Shown here piece by piece: positions 1-12,600 of a DNA stretch of 64,000 nucleotides. Each line of letters starts with the position of its first letter. Position 1 is the stretch's first letter. The notes under the pieces are model-generated. The model had not been told where the DNA came from, made no database searches, and saw nothing but the letters and a program-made list of their open reading frames with translations. Position numbers and translations under genes: made by a program. Source of the stretch: Smittia aterrima (Eukaryota > Arthropoda > Insecta > Diptera > Chironomidae); NCBI GenBank assembly GCA_033063855.1, contig CP093830.1, positions 496,854 through 560,853 on the forward strand, read 5' to 3'.

Positions 1-1531
1 CTCTCACAATTATGCAAATTCGAAAGCATAAAACAAAGCACCACACATGCCTAATGTCTCTGTGAATTGCCTATTTCCTCACAACGACTAAAAGCAGATG
101 GCTGTTAACGTGATTTTGATGTTGAAGCGCCTCTTTTGATTGTAAGCCGACAATTGATTGCATTTGCAAATTTTTGATTCGAGGTCTTCGGTAGGTATTC
201 TCTGAATTTCGGGAAAATATTTGAATTTCCTGACATAAGGAACAGAGGGAGATGTACAATGATTAATCCGACTTCGCAGGTAGAGTTTCCTCTTCAATTA
301 TGCATTCGCCAATAAAAATACTTCAATCCATTGCGAGGTTCCGGGGGAAAAGTTCACATCAAGCGAAATATGTATGCGAACAATATTTTACTAGTGCTTT
401 TTTTCGGTGAGCTTTTTCATCCCATTTCAAGCTTTATCAGTCCCAGCTGAGCCCGTGAGGAGAGAAAAAGCACTTGACGGTGAGTAGGAGAGAAAGATGG
501 AGAGAGGAGTCGAGACGGAGAGTTACAGTTGAAATAACATTTCTAAGGTCAGCATGAAAAAGAAAATTCTTCCTTTCTCCGACGATAGATTTTCCTTTCC
601 ATTCGAGGAAAAGAAAATGAAAAACTTTTTGGAAAAGATCCAAGCTCTCTCTCATCGACGTGTCTAGTTTTCTTTTAAGATTAATTTCTTTTGAATTTCA
701 TCTTGTCCGCAAGAAAATTCGAAATATATTTACGAAGATAAGGCTCTGAGCTTACGGCAATATGAGAGAAAAAAGAAGGAAACTTGAAAAATCAATTAAT
801 TTTTTTCTTCACTCTTACTTTTCTGTTGTGATTTTTTCACCTATCTCACAAAATCGCTGCTGTCTCGAGCATTGATCCAATTAAAACACAATTGATTTGG
901 ATGTTTGAGAAAATAAGAACAAATGAACTGAAGTCAATTGATTTTTATGATTATTTGTATTAAATGTGTAATCGCGATACTTAAAAAACCGAACTTCATA
1001 ACTTAACGAACGATAGAAAAACACTGAGCGAAATTTGCCGTTTTCATTTTTGTAAATGGTGTGTCTCGCACCGAATCGGATGGTGATTGCGCAGATGTTG
1101 CGTGAGAGCCGAGAACAAGTGAAAACAGGTTTCAGACGATAAACGACATTTGTTTGATATTAGTTTGAATAATTTAAATGAAATAAATTTATTTGTAATT
1201 AAAATCAATCATTAATTTTTGTGCATCAAAGTAAGATTTGTCCCCTACAAGTGATTTAAACTTTAAAAATATTCATAAAGTTTTTGTCGTTAGTTCAAAT
1301 TGTAGAAAACTGGTCGTCAACCAACTTCAGCTCTTCTTGTACCAACGAGTTGCCAGCCCAAACTTTGTTCCAAGACCCTCAAAATTGTGCGTTCAGTAAC
1401 TTTATTGTGCGTTCAGATTTCAGTTTTGTTCTGTTTACGATTTTACAAAAACAAAAGCCCTCGTCACTTTCAATATAAAAATTGAAAGCGTCAGGTGGTT
1501 TTATGTAGTGAAAATAATAAAATTCCTTGCA
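1..1531. other. Upstream non-coding region
   Basis: No coding exon can be supported here on either strand. Open frames are short, AT-rich and lack recognisable domains. The last few hundred bases presumably hold the promoter and 5' UTR of the palmitoyltransferase gene that starts at 1532; no TATA box stands out. Confidence 0.6.
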
Positions 1532-3912
1532 ATGACGGGAGCAGGACTTAAACTCGACCGAGACAATGGAGTTTCAATCATTCGTCGATTTATGCACGCG
1601 GGACCTCTTCTAACAATTTGTAAGTAAACAAATGAAAAATCGCCGATAGTCGCCAAGGAAAAATTATTTCGTCTCAGAAATTACGTGCAAGTTAAATTTG
1701 GCGCAAGATAGTTGAGAACAAAAATAAAACACTCTGTGGGCAATAATCGTAAACTCGTCATCGCCAGACGCCTAGCCAAGAAAACCAACAGTAATTAATA
1801 AATTTGCATTCGCGTCGCGTGTGGGTTTCAAATCTTGATTTCCATAACACCGTCGTTGAGCTTTATACAAGAATGCTATTTGTAACTAAGGTTTAATGCA
1901 GTTCTGTTGCTCATAAGTTACCGAAAGTGTTTCTCAAGAATAATTCAATTTTTGAACGACTTGGAATCACGTGAATATCCCGTCGTCGCCTTCGCTTTTC
2001 ACACTCCAATTACCTCAAAAAAGCGATGAGATTATCTTTTCATATTTTAGGGAAGTGGCGGAAGCTCATTATGTCATTCCGCGTTGAAATGATTCAAACT
2101 GACTGATAGTCTCGGTTGACCTACCATCGAATTCTCAGATTCCAAATGTCAGACTAGTTGTACAACTTAAAATGTTGTTTCACGTAGGAAACTGTTTCCT
2201 TCTTTATCGGATTCCGGTCAGAAATGTTGGAATGCCTTCGTCAATGACGTGAATTTTACTTCTTCTTTTCGCAATCCTCGCATTCCTTTGATGAGAGTCC
2301 CATGAAGAGAATTAATAGGCGAACAAGTTGAAGGAAAAAAATAAAATGAAGGAATTGGAATAAATCGAGACACGCTACAAATTTTCTTTTGGGAATTTCA
2401 TTTATGAATGGGGCTTGACGAAAACGAAGGGAAAAATAAATTTACACATCAAAAAACCGCGCACTAATTGCCTTCGTGCTTTAATTGGTTCGACCTCTTT
2501 CCCGACTGGGCGTGCATTCTTCCTGTAATTAAAGTTTGATTTATTTTTCTTTTCTCCTTCTAGTCATCATCAAATCCATTACAATACAAACACTCTACCT
2601 CAATTCCATGTGGTTTCCTCCACACACCTCGCTTCTCGCTTTTTTAAATCAAATCATTTTCATTGTCTTATCGGCTCTCACTGCATTCAACTTTGTAATG
2701 GCTGCTGTGTTAGGACCTTCATACTTACCACTTGGCTGGAAGCCAAAAAACAAAAAGCACGAAAGTTACCTTCAACTCTGCACTGTTTGTCCAGAAACGT
2801 TCAAGGCACCACGAGCTCATCATTGCCGAAAATGTGATCGATGCGTTGCAAAAATGGTAAGTGAACGATTTAAGCTTTAAAGCTTTAGGAGTGACTTATG
2901 ATTTCTTTTTACAGGATCATCATTGCGTTTACTTAAATAATTGTGTCGGACACGGAAATCACTCGCATTTCATTTGGTTCCTAATATTCGCCGTTATTGG
3001 ATGCTCTCACGCTGCAGGGATTCTTATGGGCTCTCTTTACGCTGGACTTTATCGTGATTACTTCGTATACATTCAGCAATACAGCAGAGCTGGTGTCAGG
3101 TTGACAACCTGGAGCTTAATATTTACTGTGTTTAACATTGGGCTTGCTATTGGTGTCGTAATAGCAGTTGGAATGCTGTTGTTCTTCCAAATTCGTTCAA
3201 TTATAAAGAACAGAACTGGAATTGAAGATTGGATTCTTGACAAAGCCGTTTATCGTAGAAAGATAATGACGAGAGCAGCACGCGAAGCAGGTGACGAGGA
3301 ATTTCAAGCAGAACCTTTCGTTTACCCTTACGATCTTGGACGTTGGAAAAATCTTGCACAAGTACTCAGCTTTTCTTGTATACCAGTTGGAGACGGGGTT
3401 TCATGGCCGATCATTGAAGGATGTGATCAATACACGTTAACGGTAAAATCTATTTGGCTTAAATTAACAAAAAAAAAAAAACTTAGCTTAAAATTTAATT
3501 TTAGCGTGAACAATTAGCCCAAAAAGTTGAGAAACGAGCTCGAACACGTCGTTATCGGATCATTTCGAAAGTTTCTGGTAGCTGGATGCCATTGTGGTCA
3601 CAAGGATTTAAAGTTTGTGTGCATCCACCTCTCACTGATGAGCCAAGAATTGCACTGAACGTTGGTGATCTCGTTAACGTTACTCGCTGGCGAAAGCATT
3701 GGCTTTTTGGTGAAAAAATTGAAGATACTTCAACCAACGGAGTGCCTGCGAAAAATGGAAAAGCTGGCACAAACAGTGAAACAAAACTCTTTATCAAAAA
3801 GAGAACCCGTGGTTGGTTTCCCAGACAGTGCGCAGCAGAATTTTTTGAGGACAACGATTACGACAGTGAAGACGAAGCTATCAACGACAATCAGCACAAG
3901 AAAAAGAAATAA
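1532..3912 (+). CDS. ZDHHC6: ZDHHC6-like palmitoyltransferase (DHHC + SH3)
   Basis: Coding exons 1532-1619, 2564-2856, 2915-3442 and 3505-3912 (438 aa; human ZDHHC6 is about 413). This is a protein S-acyltransferase that moves palmitate to cysteines; ZDHHC6 acts in the ER membrane, on calnexin and other ER proteins. The cysteine-rich domain has the family spacing (CTVC, HHCRKC, CVAKM), followed by the catalytic DHHC at residues 128-131 and NNCVGHGNH. Hydrophobic segments lie on both sides. The family's C-terminal SH3 region is present (EEPRI-like DEPRIAL, then RGWFPRQC). The chain ends in KKKK, which fits a KKxx ER-retrieval signal. The first exon was found from its ATG, a donor at 1620 and exact frame match. 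An intron falls immediately before the DHHC codons. The usual proline after DHHC is valine. AATAAA lies at 3954-3959. Confidence 0.93.
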
Positions 3913-6658
3913 ATTTTCTTTGCTATTGAAAATTTTGAGACTATAAAAGTAAAAATAAATAGATTTTTGTGCAAGCGAATAAACATCTGTTTTCTTGTCC
4001 AAACCCCCATCTGATAATATTTCCTGGAAGTGGTTAAAAACAATGTGTAGAAATGTCATAAATGAGATTTCGAATGTAGAAAACTGAAAAATGTAGAAAA
4101 AGTTTTCCAGGATTTTTCACTTTGTGTCCTTGCTTACTGCTATATAAATATTTGATATTACCGAAACTGTTTGACAGATATCTAGTTGACCCGATTTAAC
4201 TCCTGACAACAAACTAGTTTAATTACAGAAGCATCGCCATGACATTTACTTCCAAGGTAAATAGAGCTCCCTGTCAACGTTTTCTTAAGCCTCAGGCTCT
4301 CACTCAATTTCCAAGCAATCTGATCAAAACGATTTTATTTGGAATTATAATTAGATTTTATTCATTCAGTATTTTCAATCGAGTTGAGTTAAATTGAACA
4401 ACGTTCATGCCTGCAAAAATTCAAACAATAATATGAAGAGGGACAAAAAGGGAGCGGGAGGCAAAGCACGGTAGCACGAATCGTTTCACAGTACATTAAA
4501 CGGCGAATTTAGTATTATTATTTGTACCCATTTTGTTCTCTTGTTTTCCCAAAAATATCTGACTGAGAAATGACTGTCAGTAGTTTGTGACATCGTCGGC
4601 AATGGGTTTAATGATGCAACATCGAGAGCCATCATAATAAAATGGAAGAAAAGTTCATTTTTATTTGGAGGATTTTCTCGGGACATGATTTCGAGATTAT
4701 TTCTTTTTCATCATCGTCTGGACGAGACAAGAAAAGGCAAAAGATAAAAATCAACAGATTAATCAGAAAGATTGAATCTTTGCTACCTTCAAGTTTTCAC
4801 TTGCGATTTCAAGTTCTCTTGCTTCAAGGCAGAAGCAGAAATCCTAAAATAAGGAAAAATCAACAAATTTTCCGTCAGTCGTAAAAAATGAAATTTCCGG
4901 TAATTCATGACGAAGACGAACACAAAAAAAAAACATGAATTTTTCAACTCCATAAATAAAGAACGCGGCAAGCGAATAAAAGACGAGAGAGCTTGTGATT
5001 TCATCGTCATTATTTTCATTTTTTATTTATTCACAAATTTTTATTGTTGTACAACTCTTCAAGATTTTGGGGGCGAGTCGAAAGTCTGTTAATGACAACT
5101 TTCTGTAACAATTGATAGTATTAAGAGAATTTTTATCTTTTGGCTATTACATAAACATTTCATCATTTTGATATATTTCGTCTTATGCTTAGTAAGCTAA
5201 AATTTTCTGACATGCAATCCCGAATCTCAGAACCACTTAACAACACAAGCAGCCTTTCTCTCTTCCTTCGTTATCCGCAGGCATTCCAATATTGATACGA
5301 CTTCATCGCACGCTTAAAGAATTTACATTGAGAAAAAGATTGATTGAAAAATCAAATATTTAATAATTGAAAGTGAGAAAAGAAAAGCGAGCACTTTAAG
5401 TTCTTCACTCCTCGTTTGTTCTCGAGACTCGAGGGCAAACAACAAAGGAAAACCTTTCCTGCTTCTATTTTCCGGCAACATTAATCTGACAATGTGCTTC
5501 CTGATAACACAATATAAATAAATCAAAAAGCTCGTCGCTCTCATGTGAAGGCTCTGCCCTCTCATTGATATAAATAAACAAGATTTAATTTCTTTCTCAA
5601 CTCCCGACTGGCTTGTGTCGTCGTGTTTAGCTTTAGGCGAAAGAGCCCTTGGGGGAGTCTTAAGATACATGACTTAATACGCTTTAATGGTGACCAGGTG
5701 CGTTGCTTTACTTTATTATCATACAAGGCTCGTATCTTACACTCCCCTCTTATCATCAACAAAGAAAACAATAAAATAAATTCTTCTTACTATAATCGTC
5801 TTAACAATTTATTATGTGTGTTCGTTCCTCCCACGCGTTGTCGGTTTTTGTAGCGGATACATCGGCCCTTTTGTGCTTATGATGAGACCATTCGCACATT
5901 CTACCCGGAAACTGTTTTCTTTTATTTTTTTTTACTTGATATGTTCACGGATGAGGGAGAGACGAACGAGCATGACGCTCATGAATTTATCACACATCGC
6001 TCTGACAAAAATCCAATTATTGTTAACGCAAAGAATAGATTGGAGTCAGTGCTGCAGGCGATTGAGAGAATGCGATCACTGACAATGTTGATCTACGATA
6101 AGGGAGCATTCTGAAATTGCGTCAAATTTGAATTCTCTCTTCATAATTTTTCTATATATCGATAACGTAATCTCTAAATTCTTATCGCTTTCGCAAATTG
6201 AGTGGTGTGATTTGGATAGTTCCTATGTGGACTTATTTTCCTGGTTCTCATTGTGTGTTCGATATGGTGACATCTTTCTCACTTTTCCTCAACAAAAAAG
6301 AAAGCTTTTTAGGAGGAACTTTCATCTATCTCAAGATCCGGTGATGCACATCATTTTAATTAAATAATTCAAAAGCCACAAACACTCTCTCTCTCTCTTC
6401 ATCCTATTTCTCTTCGAGCTTCAATTGTGCTTTTAATGGATGATGGCATTCGAAGGAATTCGTTTTCTAATCACCACCTCAAGTCGATGCACATGTCTGG
6501 ACAATTCCTCAAGCAAATCTCTGTAACTAAAAGTGTGAATGTGCATTGAAATAATTCCGGAAATTTCAAGTATCCATCGAAGCGTAACCTTGCCAACAAG
6601 AGATGTGAAGCACTTAGGAAGAGGAAAACGAATTGCTGAGGTTTTCAGGAATCTATTA
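3913..6658. other. Intergenic region, 3' flanks
   Basis: Holds the 3' UTR of the palmitoyltransferase gene (AATAAA at 3954) and, on the minus strand, the 3' UTR of the DIP-like gene. Apart from a TATA-like core and a possible 18-nt first exon near 4141-4256, nothing coding can be supported. A CT dinucleotide run lies at about 6384-6398. Confidence 0.5.
4141..4256 (+). promoter_or_regulatory. TATA box and possible orphan first exon
   Basis: TATATAAATA at 4141-4150 is a strong TATA-type core. About 90 bp downstream, an ATG at 4239 in a fair context (GCCATGA) opens a six-codon frame (MTFTSK) that runs into a good donor, GTAAAT, at 4257. This looks like a first coding exon with a phase-0 intron. 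I found no matching second exon: the acceptor before 5280 gives a stop after four codons. It may be a diverged gene start, a non-coding transcript or chance. Confidence 0.25.
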
Positions 6659-9600
6659 TCACCGAAGTATTGATAGAGTTTTCGTAAACGGAACCAGCAT
6701 AAGCATCCACGTGTAGATTCGACTGCATTCGGCTGAACTAGTAGAGTAAGCCACATTTAAGTGCGGCCGATTGATGTAGGGATCGCCAGCAATTTCATTA
6801 AACTCGGGGTTGAATGTGATGTATTCAAACGGTTGTGGTTCGGTAGATGTTAGTAGTTCCGTTGTAAGCTCAGTGGTGCTCGTTGTCGCTGTCGAGATAA
6901 AAGTTATCTTTTATTCAATCTCTTCGATCAATTTATAAAAGTAATAACTCAATCACCTCTCGTCGTTCTCCTCGTTGTCGTTGTTCGAAGAGTTGTCGTT
7001 GTGGGCTTTTGAGTCGTTGTGGTGGTTGTCGTGGGAATTTTGATTTCTGTTTAATGATGGATGAGATGAAAAGAAACAGAAAAGCTTTTTACGGTACAGT
7101 AATTGAAAATAATCAAATTTACGCGTGGAGACGACTTCCCATCGTCCCATCACGCTTCCATTAACAATTCCATTCGAAGGCATAAGTCATAACGCGATAC
7201 ACTCACCATATAAACGAATGGTGCTATTGTCACGTCCCATAACATTCGAGGCAATACAAGTATAAACGCCAACATCGCTTTCGCTAAAATTTGAAATTCT
7301 CATTCGCATTGTTGTTTTATAGTGAGATTGCACGATCTCGCTGATGGTGTATTTATCGCTTTCTTGCAGAACATTCTGGTCGTTAGGAGATTGATGAAGG
7401 CTCCTGCTTAATGGCTCTTTAATCCAGTAGCTCACGGGTCGGGGTGACGCCTCGATACTGCACTCTATGTCAATGTGTGAATGCTCGAGGACGTGAACCA
7501 ATTTTTCATTCAGAATTGTGACGTTTGGTGCAACTGCCGAAGCAGATGGAGAGAGCGAATAAGAGAAGAAAAAGATGATTAATACTCGGGACGAATAAGA
7601 AAATTTATGCTGATAGCTTACAGTTGACGCTAAGAAAGACTCTTTCTGAGGGTGAGGGAAAAAGAGAAATAAGGAAAACGATTTGAGATTATGATTTGAT
7701 ATTCATCTGCTTTCACAAGAAATTTTCTTTATGATGGACATGAAACTCTCTCGACATTCATGTCTAGCATAAAGTCCTTTTGCCTGCAATAAATTACTTG
7801 AGACTGCTGGTGGAACATCGTTCTTCGCAATGCAGAGATATGCACCTAAATGCCTTCGATCGACGTTGCTAAAGCTCATTAACTCGCCCTCGAACGTATC
7901 ACTTTTGCGAGTTCTGTTGGCCACCTTCATGATGATTGGACTCCCATCGTCTCGTCTCCATGTGATGCCTGTTTTGTGCAAACAACGAATTAATCTCGTC
8001 GATCTAGAAGCCACACACAAATGGACTTACGCGGATGTGGATTGCCGCTAGCAACACAAAAGAGCGAAGCGTTCTGACCCTCGTTCACGATAATATCCTT
8101 AGACGACTCTGCATCGAGAATGTCGGGAGGCACTGGAACGGAAAAAAGGAGCACAAGGAGAGTTCATTGTTCGGTTCGGAGTTTATTGTGTTTACGGTCT
8201 GACGTTATAAGGGAGACGTTTTAATACGTACAGTGGACGTCTATGCAGCCAATTTGCTTCTTTAATGGCGTTGTGTTGATTTGGCACCTGTGACCAATAA
8301 AATGTGATTTAAACAAGAATTAAGCAATAAAAGCAACGAGATTACATGTAGCAACCCCTATCAGCCTCTCGAATGTTGTTGATTTTCAGTCGCCACACTT
8401 TCATTTCTTCATTGACGACGCTGTAGCGAGAATTATGAGTAACGACGCGCCCCTGTAGAGCGAGCACTGTTTGATCAGCAGCTCTCATCCATCCAACTTT
8501 GAAGTCTTGTAAATTCTCCACGAAACAACTGAGCACAGCCTCACGCCCAACAGATACGCTAATGTTTTTGATTGGTGATGTAAACGCTGGCTCCCGCTCA
8601 TGATTGTTTTGTGTTTCAGAATTGACTGCAAATGAAACAAGAAAGAAAGTAATTTTAGTTAAAAAAAGGGATGAGAGTCATTTATTAATTCTAATTGAGA
8701 TCTAAATTGAATCAAATTAAAACAAAGAGAAGTTTTTTGTTCCGTCAATTATCTGTGTTCATCCGTCAGAATCTTGAGCCGGGGAAAAGGATGAAGAGCT
8801 AAAAAAGGGCAAATTTGCTTTTGCTAAACGCTTTAACATTTCGTCTGATTGGAATTTCGGGCAATTAATTTAATGTTCTCAACAAGATGGGACGATTGGA
8901 TATGTTCGAATCAGTCTTGTCGACTCGCGACGCATTTTGAAAATGATCCGATGAATAATTCGATGTCGTTAACGTTATCAAAATTTTTGATAATTTAGAG
9001 CATCCTGTTCAAGGAATGTTTGTTCCGTTGAAACAAGCTGAGCCTTCGTTCAGCTTTCAAAACAATAAACACAGATGAAGGATATTTTTACGTGATTATT
9101 TTAATGATACAACCGGAAGCCTCCACCATTTCGCCAGCCTTAAAGCAACCCTTTCACTCGAAAAAAAAAGGGTTTGCTATTGGTCCCAGTGCGAGCTGAC
9201 GCCGATAATATTTTGTTCGTGACTAAGAAGCCCTCAAAACACTTTGCACAAATTTTTAAATGAGCGAAATGAATTGCTAAGCTGAAAGTTTGTTCTCCCT
9301 TTAAAGAAAGTTTGAGACATTCCACCGAAAAGTTTTAATGAGAAAACCTTTTAGAGAGTAAAAGTGCTCGGTTGATTTTCATAATTTACTCAGCGGTGAA
9401 AGGAATTTCCATCGTTGAAGTGATAACACAGTTGCTCTAACAAATTTACCACTGGAAGTAATTCAGAAGCTGAAATTTACATTTCAACGTTAATGATGAA
9501 AATAAAAATACTTTAGCGGTTAGCTCAGCAGGATATGCTCGAATCAAAACTTTGCTCGCTCGTTCGCCTTAATTTCATTGCTTAGTTTTAGCAAAGTGCA

Positions 9601-12600
9601 AACAACATTTCCGGTGAGTCTCGTTAGGAATTTTTGCATTTAAATGAAAGAACTTAAACAATAAACGAGCAATGATGAAGAACGACGGTCATCAAACATT
9701 TTGAAGATGAGACAAAATATTTTTTTTTAATAAAAATTTGCAAACTTCTATGAAGCTTCACTCTCAGGCTGAGTAAGGTCCACTTTAGTCTCAAGAACTT
9801 TGTTTATTTCCTCACAAATCTTTTTATGTCAATCCATTTCGGATAATTTGGTGAAATGGTTTTACTTCTCTTCCAGGAAGGCTCCGGCAAAAGCTTCAAC
9901 CCTTGGAGAGTGAAAGAATGATAAATCAACAGAGAATTCGCAAAAACTTTACAAAAAAATATTTTTTTTCGTCGTTCGAAGCTTAACAATTTGTTTTGTT
10001 GACAGGCTTAACATTTACGAGTTTAGTTGAGAACTTTTGAGCAGTTGATGCGAGATTATTCTTCTTAATTCAAGGATCAACTTAAATATTAACGTCATTG
10101 TGCAATAAATCACCTCAAGCAAGCATGTTCATTGTCATTTCACGCTCAGCGCCTCTAATTAAAGAAAAATATTTTGCACAACCTCCCAGCAACTGCCAAG
10201 CGCGAAATTAAATTGTTTCAGTTTTATGATCGTTGTTTTTAAGCTTCAAAAATTCCTCACATTAAACAACGATTGAAAGCAAAATACTTTTATGAAGTCG
10301 TAGTCGACGAGGAATTTATTTCTTTCAGAATGAAGCTTTCAAAGGCTTTCCCTGATTTATTCCTCAAGTTTTTCGACTGTCGCTCGGTTCATTTCATTTT
10401 TTCAATTCCATTTTCTCCCTCATATGCGCCCAAATTTATTTCACTTTGATTCTCAATCTTTATTTAACAATGCGCCCTCCCTCATTCATATTCATTTGCT
10501 TCGGGTTGGTTGTTTGTTTCTTTTTGCAATTTGTTATGTTCTACACATTTTATTGCTTTTCGTCGACGAAAAATCGCTTCAGCTTGCCTTTCTTCCTTTC
10601 ACATCTTTCCAGCTTTGGTATCTGCGAGACTTTGCTCCAATTGTTCGCAATAAAAGCGAAATAAATTATTCACCAAACTTCATGAATTTTTATCGCAAAC
10701 AAATTAATAATGATGAGTATTGAAAGAAGCAATCATTTAAATATTGAAAGTTTTCCTTAAATACTCTTAGTTCTCAATGAATATAAATTGAATGTTAGGA
10801 AGATTGAGCAATTGCTGTTGAGTCAAAGTTCATCAGCGAACATAATCTTTATAAATTTCTTTCGTGAACTCTGAATACCTCGAATTACTTTTTGCTTTCA
10901 ATCTCAATAAGAAAAATACCTTACCTGGGATATTTCGTCTCTTGTGAAATAAAACATTTTTCTTACTCTTTCGACATCAAAAGAACAAACAATTAACGAA
11001 ATTATTGAGCAAAAAGCAAATGAAAATCTCGTCTCGCCATCGTAAATCGTTCAACTCTTTTTATTCGAGCAACACCCTCGACGAAATGACGAGAAAATTT
11101 GAATCGCTCAAAGGTTCCGAAATCGATAAATCGCTGAGTTTAGCTGCGAAGCGATGTTTATCTTGATCGTAAGCAATCAATTCGAAACTAAAAAGCATTA
11201 ACAGACGGCTTCGGCATAATGTGCTAAAGATAAAAGGCATTATGGAGCGAGGAAGCGACGACGATAGAGCATCGGCGAAGACGATGGGGCAAACCCGTAT
11301 ATAAAAATTCAATTTTCTCCTCTTCTTTGCTCGAAACGCTGATGCTTTTGTTTATTTATGCTGAGAGCTAGATAAAATGTATGTAAGAGAAATATATATA
11401 TCGAAGGGAAATATTCTCCTTAACCCTGAGAGTTCCTGACAATGGAGGAAATTTTCCAATATCATCGATGGCAAGAAGGAGATCAAAACTGTTATTAAAT
11501 CATTTCTTTAGAAGTGCGCTCCTTATCAGTTTATTACAAACTTTAATCAGAAAAAGCACGACATCGTACACATTCGATTGGAAAGAATGCTGAAATACTG
11601 AATTTATCTGATTGATATTAATCTTCCTTTCATCGGCAAGAAAACCAAGCGGGAAACCGAATAGGAGCTTTCCATTGATGTGGATAGGAGGTCAGCTTAA
11701 TTCTTTATTATACAGTGCAAGTCAATTTCAGGAAGCGGCAGTAAAAACGTCTCGCACAGTTCGTTTGAAGGCTGGATTTTCCTAAGAGATTACGATGATA
11801 AATTGGCGTACACTCGAAAGCAAGGTTGACGAATTTCAAATCTCCCGTCATCGCAGTCTTAATTTCTTTAGTTCGTACGATGAAGCAACTGACGACTCGA
11901 CTAAATTAATCTTTTTCTCCTTGCGGAGACCTCGATGTGATGTGTGAAGGGAAAATCGTTCTGTGTGAATAATCGAAAGACATTACAATTGTTCAGATCA
12001 TATATTTTTTTTCATTTGCCAGTTTGTGTTGTTGTTAAGATTTTCCTTTCTTTCACATGCCGGATAGATGTTGATAGTCATTTATTATCGCATGAAACAC
12101 CATCTTAGGATATGGTTTAATGCTTTTTCCTCGTCCATTATGTGTCTGATTCGTAATTCCTTTTCCTTCCTCTTCTAGCACTTTCCCTTCCATCCGACAA
12201 GAAAAGACTTTCGGATCATTTGGTAATCAAGTTTGAAGCAAACTTCCATGGGAAAAAAATATTTCTTCCTCATGCAAAAACGTAAACTGATAAACAGAAA
12301 CTTGGTTTATCCTCAGGTGATTTTCTTGAAGACTTCCTCTGCTCTCAAATCAAATATCGAACAATTGTGAAATCTCTCATATACAAAGAAGTTTGAACGA
12401 AGAAAATCTGTAAGCAATTTTCATGAACACAAACAAAGGAGAGGAAAATTTTGCAAAAGGTAAGGGAAAAGTTTTTATTTTTTTCGGAAAACGAACAAAG
12501 AAAAAATTCCGCTTGAGCGAGCATGTTGGTCAGAACAGTTTCCTCTTGAAACTTTACTTTTATACACAAGACTGGTCAGTGCTTGTTCAACTCAGCTGCT

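Noticed and set aside
6433..6756. 107-codon minus-strand frame overlapping the DIP last exon
   Set aside because: It is an alternative frame through the last exon and 3' UTR; the in-frame DIP reading ends in a triple stop and has the expected GPI-type tail.
9516..9575. tRNA-like A box (TAGCTCAGCAGG at 9521-9532)
   Set aside because: No proper acceptor stem, anticodon arm or complete B box (GGTTCGANNCC) follows; only a partial GTTCGCC is present. A cloverleaf cannot be drawn.
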